DNA of 64,000 bases, taken from NCBI GenBank assembly GCA_002773855.1, contig PEZY01000012.1, positions 283,671 to 347,670 of the forward strand. The letters are read 5' to 3'. Position 1 is the first letter of the stretch; each line of letters begins with the position of its first letter. This stretch comes from Candidatus Buchananbacteria bacterium CG10_big_fil_rev_8_21_14_0_10_33_19 (GTDB taxonomy: Bacteria; Patescibacteria; ABY1; 2-01-FULL-39-33). Under the pieces are notes generated by a model. The model had not been told where the DNA came from. It did not search any database and saw only the letters and a list, made by a program, of their open reading frames with translations. The translations under genes and the position numbers were made by a program. Shown here piece by piece: positions 59,057-64,000 of the stretch.

Positions 59057-59138
59057 TATAGAGCATAAAAATAAATTTACCTAGTAATTTTATTTCCGTC
59101 TTTTTTAAAGAAGCGGCTTTATTTTTTATATCACAATT

Positions 59139-60929
59139 ATGACTATTAGAAACTTAGCAATTATTGCTCACGTTGATCACGGTAAGACTGCCTTGACCGA
59201 TGCTTTGATGCGTCAAACTGGGATGTCTACTTCGGCTACCAGTATGGATAGTAACGATTTAGAAAAAGAAAGAGGTATTACTATTTACGCTAAAAATACT
59301 TCGGTTTATTACAAAGACACTAAAATAAATATCGTGGATACTCCAGGCCATGCTGATTTTGGTTCTGAAGTAGAACGGGTTTTGCGATCTATTGATTGTG
59401 TGATTTTAGTAGTTGATGCTCAAGAAGGTCCTATGCCTCAAACTAAATTTGTACTTAAAAAATCTTTAGAATTAGGTTTAAAGCCGATTGTCGTCATTAA
59501 CAAAATCGACAAAGCCGCTGCTCGACCAGAAGAAGTTCATGAAATGGTTTATGAATTATTTTTGGACTTGGGAGCTAATGATGAGCAATTAGACTTTACG
59601 ACTTTATACGCCATTGCCCGTGATGGGATTGCTAAAAGAAAATTAGCAGATGAATCTGATAGTTTAACCCCGTTACTTGATACTATTTTAGAAATAGTGC
59701 CTCCAGCTTCTAGTGTCGAAGCTATTGCTAAACCACTTTTATTGCAACCGTTTAATTTAGCCTATGATAATTTTCTAGGTAGATTGGCCATTGGAAGAAT
59801 TTATGAAGGCACAGTTAGTCAAAGTCAAAGTGTAGTAGTGAAAACTGCAGCTGGCGAAATTAGAAAAGGTAAAATTACTAAACTCTTTACTTTTGAGGGT
59901 CTAACTCGTAAAGAAGTGCCGTCAGCCAGTGCTGGCGATATTATTATGGTGGCTGGTTTACCAGATATTTATATCGGCGAAACTATTTGTGAAAATGAAA
60001 GCCAAGAAGCTTTGCCAGCTATTAACATTGATGAGCCGACAATCTCTTTAAACTTTTTGGTTAATAACTCCCCTTTTGCGGGACGAGAAGGTAAATTTGT
60101 GACTAATCGTCAGTTAAAAGAAAGATTAGAAAAGGAATTAGAATTAAATGTTGGTTTGAAAATTGATTTTTCGACTACTGAGTATTACAAAGTTTATGGT
60201 CGTGGTGAAATGCATATTGCTATTTTATTAGAAAATCTACGACGTGAGGATTATGAAGTTCAGATTTCCCAGCCTCATGTTATTATTAAAGAAGTTGATG
60301 GCAAAAAATTTGAACCATTTGAAGAAGTGACTATTAATGTGCCTCAAGAAATGTCTGGGGTAGTTATTGAAAAATTAGCCAAAAGACGTGGGACTATGAC
60401 CGAAATGAAGCCAGAACATGGCCATTTAAAATTAATGTTTGAAATTCCAACTCGTGGCTTGTTGGGTTATAAAAACGAATTTGTCGTGGACACACGTGGT
60501 GAAGGTATTTTATACACCCAAGTAATTGGTTTTAAACCTTATGCTGGTAAAATTGATCGAACTGAACTAGGTTCGATGATATCTATGGCGACCGGTAAAG
60601 CTTTAGGTTTCTCTCTCTACAATCTACAGAGTCGCGGTACTTTATATATTGGCGCTACAACTGAAGTTTATGAAGGTATGGTGATTGGTAACACCGCCAA
60701 AGGTGAAGATATGTCTGTTAATCCAATCAAAGGTAAGCAGCTGAGCAATATGCGATCTTCTGGTGCTGATGAGGCAATTCGTCTAACCCCACCAATGGAC
60801 TTAACTCTAGAACGTGGTATGAGTGTCATGAATGATGATGAATACCTAGAAATTACGCCCAAAAACATTAGACTACGCAAAATGTATTTAACCGAAACCG
60901 AAAGAACTAAGCACAAACGAGCTAAATAA
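59139..60929 (+). CDS. typA: Translational GTPase TypA/BipA
   Basis: An EF-G-like ribosome GTPase linked to 50S assembly and stress adaptation. The G motifs are AHVDHGKTAL, ERGITI, DTPGHADFG and NKIDKAAARP; the domain V and C-terminal part follow (RGLLGYKNEFVVDTRGEG, LRKMYLTETERTKHKRAK). Length 596 aa is normal. No ribosome site is seen before the ATG. Monocistronic, with promoter and terminator. Confidence 0.96.
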   Translation: MTIRNLAIIAHVDHGKTALTDALMRQTGMSTSATSMDSNDLEKERGITIYAKNTSVYYKDTKINIVDTPGHADFGSEVERVLRSIDCVILVVDAQEGPMPQTKFVLKKSLELGLKPIVVINKIDKAAARPEEVHEMVYELFLDLGANDEQLDFTTLYAIARDGIAKRKLADESDSLTPLLDTILEIVPPASSVEAIAKPLLLQPFNLAYDNFLGRLAIGRIYEGTVSQSQSVVVKTAAGEIRKGKITKLFTFEGLTRKEVPSASAGDIIMVAGLPDIYIGETICENESQEALPAINIDEPTISLNFLVNNSPFAGREGKFVTNRQLKERLEKELELNVGLKIDFSTTEYYKVYGRGEMHIAILLENLRREDYEVQISQPHVIIKEVDGKKFEPFEEVTINVPQEMSGVVIEKLAKRRGTMTEMKPEHGHLKLMFEIPTRGLLGYKNEFVVDTRGEGILYTQVIGFKPYAGKIDRTELGSMISMATGKALGFSLYNLQSRGTLYIGATTEVYEGMVIGNTAKGEDMSVNPIKGKQLSNMRSSGADEAIRLTPPMDLTLERGMSVMNDDEYLEITPKNIRLRKMYLTETERTKHKRAK

Positions 60930-60942
60930 ATTTAGCTACTAA

Positions 60943-60968
60943 AAAACACACCAGAGATGGTGTGTTTT
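60943..60968 (+). terminator. Terminator of typA
   Basis: AAAACACACCA and TGGTGTGTTTT form a perfect 11-bp stem around GAGA. Confidence 0.9.
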
Positions 60969-60973
60969 ATATA

Positions 60974-61002
60974 TTGACAAATTATAAATAATGTGTTAAT
61001 AT
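60974..61002 (+). promoter_or_regulatory. Sigma-70 promoter
   Basis: TTGACA (60974-60979), 17 bp, TAATAT (60997-61002), serving the gene at 61048. Confidence 0.8.
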
Positions 61003-61047
61003 GTATAAAACTTTATTGAACCTTGTAAAAGCCAACAGGAGGACATC

Positions 61048-61344
61048 ATGATACTGCGTTTATCAGAAGTAGATTGGCAGTCAGGTTTATCTGGATTGCC
61101 AGCTGGATTAGCTGGTCTAATGAAAGATATTATTGTGGCTATGGTTAACAATTATAATCCAATTACTGCCACCAACAGATCAATTGAATTAGTCAAAAAT
61201 CATCTTCAGGACGAAATTTGGCTAGGCGAAAAGATGTATCGCTTAATGGTTTATGTGCCATATGATGGTAGTACCCATAGATCTGTTTTTATTTTAATAC
61301 CATCCTATCCGTATGGTGTGATTAAAAGACTTGAAGAAGTTTAA
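61048..61344 (+). CDS. Hypothetical protein, 98 aa
   Basis: AGGAGG eight bases before the ATG, own promoter and own terminator: a complete monocistronic unit. The product has a Leu/Gly-rich start (WQSGLSGLPAGLAGLM) and a beta-prone second half. No known motif. It belongs to the class of short, strongly led genes in this window. Confidence 0.72.
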   Translation: MILRLSEVDWQSGLSGLPAGLAGLMKDIIVAMVNNYNPITATNRSIELVKNHLQDEIWLGEKMYRLMVYVPYDGSTHRSVFILIPSYPYGVIKRLEEV

Positions 61345-61364
61345 TTTTTCAACCTCCAAATGAC

Positions 61365-61399
61365 AAAACACTCGATAGTTAAACATCGAGTGTTTTTTT
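61365..61399. terminator. Bidirectional terminator
   Basis: AAACACTCGAT and ATCGAGTGTTT form a perfect stem followed by TTTT; it lies between the gene at 61048 and the convergent ABC-F gene. Confidence 0.9.
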
Positions 61400-61422
61400 A
61401 TTTGGTAATATCTTTTATAGAT

Positions 61423-62877
61423 TTATAAGCTACCTAAATCCAAATCATCATCAATTCTAATTTTCTCTACAAACTCTGGCATATGAGAAATTAAAATCAT
61501 AGCCCCTTTATAGTCATTTATCGCTTCAGCGATTATTGGGATATGTCTAAAATTAATATGATTAGTTGGCTCGTCCAAAACAAGCAATCCCGGTTCCATT
61601 AGTACCAATCTGGCAAAAGCTAATAAACCCTTTTGACCTTCGGACAGATATGACACTTTATGCTCCATCAACTCGCCAGTGATTAAGAAATTAGCGGCCA
61701 CGGCACGCATTTTTTGAACATCACGGTCATCAAACATGGCTTCTTTTAAAGAGTTGAAAACAGTATCGTCATAATTTAAAGTGGCAAAGTCTTGGCTGTA
61801 ATACCCGACTCTAGTGCCATCTAATATTTTTACCCCTTCAGTGGTACCATTAACTAAACTTCGTAGTAGCGTGCTTTTACCAATACCATTGGGACCGGAA
61901 ATTAAAAGTCGGCTTTGTTTTTGAAGAGTTTTTTCAACTGGTGTTTCTTTGGCTTCATGATTTTTAATCACTTTGACGGATTCTATGGTTACAATATTGC
62001 CAAAAATATCATCTTGGTTGGGAATTTTAAATTTTCTAATAGTTTTATCATCTTTTCGCACTTCCACCTTGTTGTCTTCCATTTCAGCGGTTTCATCCTT
62101 TAATTTTTTGGCCAATTTTCTCATTTTACCACCTTTATTGGCAAAGAAGTTGACTTTGTCTTTGCGATCCTGAATTTGTTTTTCTAGTTGAGCATTCTTC
62201 TTTTGCTCTCGTTCTACTTGGCTGTTAATTTCTTCTAGGGCACTGTAATAGTCGCCCATGTATAATTCTAACTTTTGATTATGAATATTTAAATATAAAA
62301 TAGCTTCAGTAAAACAATTTAAAAAATCGGCATCATGAGAAATAACAATCACGGTTTTTTGATACATAATCAAAAAAGTTAACAAATGATCAATACCTTC
62401 TTTATCTAAATTATTAGTTGGCTCATCCAAAAGTAAAACGTCTGGCTTCTGAATCAAAGCGTAAGCTAAAAGCAATCTAGCTTGTTGACCACCGGATAAA
62501 TCCCCCACTCGTCTATCTGTCGGCACAGTTAAATTAACCGCCTCCATGGCCTTATTAATTTCGCTATTAATATTTTTGGGAAGAACTTCAAAAGCGGTAG
62601 CAAAATATTCGTCGATAGTTAAATCCAAATCTGCTCTAGCTATCACTTGCTTAGCAGTCCCAACTGTACCATTATTGGTCACGGAGATATTACCAGCATT
62701 CGGTTTTAGCTCCCCAGTAATTAATTTAAACATAGTACTTTTACCAGCGCCATTTTGACCCATCAGGGTAACTTTAGCCCCTTTTCTAATACTAAAACTA
62801 GCCTCGTTTAAAACCGGCTTTTTATGTAAGTATTCAAATGATACTTCATCAAATCTTAGGATTACTTCCTCACTCAT
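61423..62877 (-). CDS. ABC-F family ATPase
   Basis: Two ABC domains in one soluble chain, without membrane parts: Walker A LMGQNGAGKST and SGPNGIGKST, signatures LSGGQQARLLL and LSEGQKGLLAF, Walker B LLLDEPTNNLD and LVLDEPTNHI. The linker is a long charged helix (about 215-275, VEREQKKNAQLEKQIQDRKDK), the part that in ABC-F proteins reaches the ribosomal P/E site. Members rescue stalled or antibiotic-bound ribosomes or act in assembly. At 484 aa it is compact and has no C-terminal extension. The leader carries an intrinsic terminator. Confidence 0.92.
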   Translation of the reverse strand: MSEEVILRFDEVSFEYLHKKPVLNEASFSIRKGAKVTLMGQNGAGKSTMFKLITGELKPNAGNISVTNNGTVGTAKQVIARADLDLTIDEYFATAFEVLPKNINSEINKAMEAVNLTVPTDRRVGDLSGGQQARLLLAYALIQKPDVLLLDEPTNNLDKEGIDHLLTFLIMYQKTVIVISHDADFLNCFTEAILYLNIHNQKLELYMGDYYSALEEINSQVEREQKKNAQLEKQIQDRKDKVNFFANKGGKMRKLAKKLKDETAEMEDNKVEVRKDDKTIRKFKIPNQDDIFGNIVTIESVKVIKNHEAKETPVEKTLQKQSRLLISGPNGIGKSTLLRSLVNGTTEGVKILDGTRVGYYSQDFATLNYDDTVFNSLKEAMFDDRDVQKMRAVAANFLITGELMEHKVSYLSEGQKGLLAFARLVLMEPGLLVLDEPTNHINFRHIPIIAEAINDYKGAMILISHMPEFVEKIRIDDDLDLGSL

Positions 62878-62888
62878 AATTTTAAATT

Positions 62889-62914
62889 AAAAAACAACTC
62901 TTATAGTGGAGTTG
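62889..62914 (-). promoter_or_regulatory. Attenuator-like terminator in the ABC-F leader
   Basis: On the minus strand CAACTC (62914-62909), 8-nt loop, GAGTTG (62900-62895), then six T. It ends 11 bases before the ATG at 62877. An alternative palindrome CAGATTTAAATCTG lies just upstream. Confidence 0.7.
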
Positions 62915-62946
62915 CAGATTTAAATCTGACTTTTAAATTGATCTTT

Positions 62947-62975
62947 ATTATACATTAATTTTCATATAAAGTCAA
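62947..62975 (-). promoter_or_regulatory. Promoter of the ABC-F gene (minus strand)
   Basis: TTGACT (62975-62970), 17 bp, TATAAT (62952-62947). The leader would be about 63 nt. Confidence 0.85.
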
Positions 62976-62982
62976 TAATAAA

Positions 62983-63016
62983 TAAAAACCTGCCAATAAT
63001 ATAGATAAAGACAGGT
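62983..63016 (-). terminator. Terminator-like hairpin (minus strand)
   Basis: ACCTG (62988-62992) and CAGGT (63012-63016) with a T-rich tail on the minus strand. The stem is short and the loop long. Confidence 0.5.
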
Positions 63017-63181
63017 GTGAAGTGTGAGTTAAAGTCTATGAAAACATTTTGCAAGTCTTGACAATTTCTGATTTTAAGATTGCTAGGTCAACCTGTGGTG
63101 TCGAGTGCATAGTGACCGCTTCACCTCTTGTAACATCCTCAGTAATCGTTTTGTGTACGACGTTGTACCTGAGTCTCCTGG

Positions 63182-63397
63182 TTATTTAAAGCTGGTTAAT
63201 CTTAATTTTCTCAGGATTACCGTAATACTTAGAAACAAGAAAAAAAAGAAACTTTCAAAAATGGCCAGAAAAATATTACCCCTAATTATAAACATAAGCA
63301 CAAAAAATAAGAAAATTATTGTTGTTACTAGTATCAGCAGGTTCAAGAGGTCAACAATTAATATAAAAATATACGGAGTTTCATTGGTTTTTTTCAT
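63182..63397 (-). CDS. Small two-helix membrane protein, 71 aa
   Basis: AAAAGGA lies about 8 bases before the ATG at 63397. Two hydrophobic helices (about 8-37 and 41-60) make up most of the protein, followed by a basic end (RKLRLTSFK). The opposite strand also has a frame here, but that one has no ribosome site and is less protein-like. Family unknown. Confidence 0.6.
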   Translation of the reverse strand: MKKTNETPYIFILIVDLLNLLILVTTIIFLFFVLMFIIRGNIFLAIFESFFFFLFLSITVILRKLRLTSFK

Positions 63398-63464
63398 ATA
63401 TATTCCTTTTTAAGGTTCTACGCAATTAATAATAACCTAGTATAAAAAACTATTTTTGTCAATA

Positions 63465-63995
63465 TTACTCCGGCCATTCAGTGATTTGACCAATCTTAGT
63501 TTCAAAATGATCAGCTTTTCTAAGATTTCTGATTTGCTGAGTATTTAATAATTTAAAATGTTTAACTTCTACCAAATATTCTGGAATATAAAAAACATCA
63601 TCTGTTGTGTTCATCCAGTCCAATTTATCAAATCTTTTTAAATTAACCGGCAATGAATAACTTCTAAGATTTTTACGGCCAAATTTGTCAGTGTATTCAT
63701 GAAAATAACTCATTACTAATTCTCTAATAGAATTATAAATTGGTTCTCGATATCGCAAGGCCGCATGATTAGTTTTAGAGATAGCACCCCATTTGCCATA
63801 TTTTTTAAATAAGGCTACGACATGATCAAAATCATTTTTATTGGCAGTTAAATCAAGTAATAGCGGTTGTTCACCAGCTAGACGCAGAGCTAAAGCCGCT
63901 AAAACGGCTCCTTCTATACAATGACAGGTATTATTTTTTAAAACTGACATTGGTGACATGCAAGTATCACCGTTAGGCTCAAAATTTATGGGCAT
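63465..63995 (-). CDS. Transglutaminase-like conserved protein, possibly partial
   Basis: The frame is open to the window edge (an ATG at 63995, but upstream codons are also open), so the true start may lie outside. HCIEGAVLAALALRLAGEQPLLLDL gives a Cys at a helix start, followed by DHVVALFKKYGKWGAISKTNHAALRYREP, the Cys-His-Asp layout of the transglutaminase-like fold in a widespread conserved hypothetical family (RYREPxYxSxRELxMSYFxEY). The reaction is unknown. No ribosome site can be judged. Confidence 0.7.
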   Translation of the reverse strand: MPINFEPNGDTCMSPMSVLKNNTCHCIEGAVLAALALRLAGEQPLLLDLTANKNDFDHVVALFKKYGKWGAISKTNHAALRYREPIYNSIRELVMSYFHEYTDKFGRKNLRSYSLPVNLKRFDKLDWMNTTDDVFYIPEYLVEVKHFKLLNTQQIRNLRKADHFETKIGQITEWPE

Positions 63996-64000
63996 TTGAT

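Larger units (their letters stand above)
62878..63181. other. 304-bp gene-free stretch
   Basis: It contains the ABC-F leader and promoter (62889-62975), a terminator (62983-63016) and the 165-nt tail of the upstream transcript, in which I see only tiny frames (17-24 codons) that I do not call. Confidence 0.65.

Noticed and set aside
63105..63413. 102-codon plus-strand frame
   Set aside because: It overlaps the minus-strand membrane-protein gene at 63182, which has a ribosome site and a more protein-like sequence.
1..64000. CRISPR array or cas genes
   Set aside because: No regularly spaced direct repeats of 23-40 bp and no Cas-like protein were found. The heptamer cluster at 36841 is too short-period and degenerate.
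1..64000. tRNA or rRNA genes
   Set aside because: I looked for GGTTCGAATCC-type T arms and cloverleaf ends in the gaps and saw none; no rRNA sequence is present.

Overview
The window reads as a chromosome segment of an ultrasmall, AT-rich bacterium of the Candidate Phyla Radiation (Patescibacteria, probably the Parcubacteria/ABY1 side; the rank below phylum is a guess). The reasons are low GC, tight gene packing with 1-30 bp gaps or overlaps, reduced or rearranged versions of universal proteins (AlaRS without its C-terminal domain, RpoA without the alpha-CTD, SecD with an inserted prolyl-isomerase-like domain), a CDP-archaeol-synthase-like gene, and a membrane-protein/TraD-like ATPase pair. 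TGA acts as a normal stop, so this is not one of the recoded CPR lineages.

Layout. 1-3.6 kb: two small hypothetical genes and secD-secF. 3.7-8.3 kb: a sigma-region-4/HARE-HTH protein behind a consensus promoter, then the membrane protein and TraD-like ATPase. 8.3-12.1 kb: lipid genes (CarS-like, diacylglycerol-kinase-like, plsC) around mnmA. 12.2-18.4 kb: alaS and the alpha-type ribosomal block infA-rpmJ-rpsM-rpsK-rpsD-rpoA-rplQ-rplM-rpsI. 18.5-24.8 kb: a surface-polysaccharide cluster (flippase, three glycosyltransferases, polymerase) with a pseudouridine synthase inside it. 24.8-28.9 kb, minus strand: fmt-def, a MEMO/LigB-like protein and a secreted repeat protein. 29.1-35.8 kb: a GT26 glycosyltransferase, gltX, an M23 peptidase, a 50-residue cysteine-rich protein and a TIM-barrel protein. 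35.8-47.3 kb, minus strand: tyrosine recombinase, ftsQ-ddl-serS, lysS, a four-helix-bundle protein, pheS-pheT and small membrane proteins.

47.3-50.7 kb is the unusual part. It is gene-poor and palindrome-rich, and its small genes are visibly GC-richer than their neighbours. On the minus strand a perfect TTGACA-17-TATAAT promoter at about 49.94 kb leads into a heavily folded leader. Mini-genes of 49-77 codons follow, most with strong Shine-Dalgarno sites and several cysteine-rich. They are separated by hairpins, three of which share one two-stem design. The series ends with a FeoA-domain gene and a large terminator. The same stretch holds a 162-bp MITE-like inverted-repeat element, a probable 140-nt structured ncRNA with its own promoter and terminator, and, just upstream, a 400-bp gene-free block of long snapback hairpins. 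This is the best candidate here for something undescribed.

50.7-64 kb: an SF1 helicase fused to a probable Fe-S nuclease, an L,D-transpeptidase, rlmN with a SpoU methyltransferase, a dual-specificity phosphatase, malic enzyme, a tandem PspC pair, typA, an ABC-F ATPase whose 63-nt leader contains an intrinsic terminator, and a truncated transglutaminase-like gene at the edge.

Together the genes cover translation and its RNA modification, Sec export, cell-wall building and remodelling (ddl, ftsQ, M23, YkuD) and surface glycan export. Expression signals are unusually legible: at least ten near-consensus sigma-70 promoters and about twenty intrinsic terminators can be read by eye.
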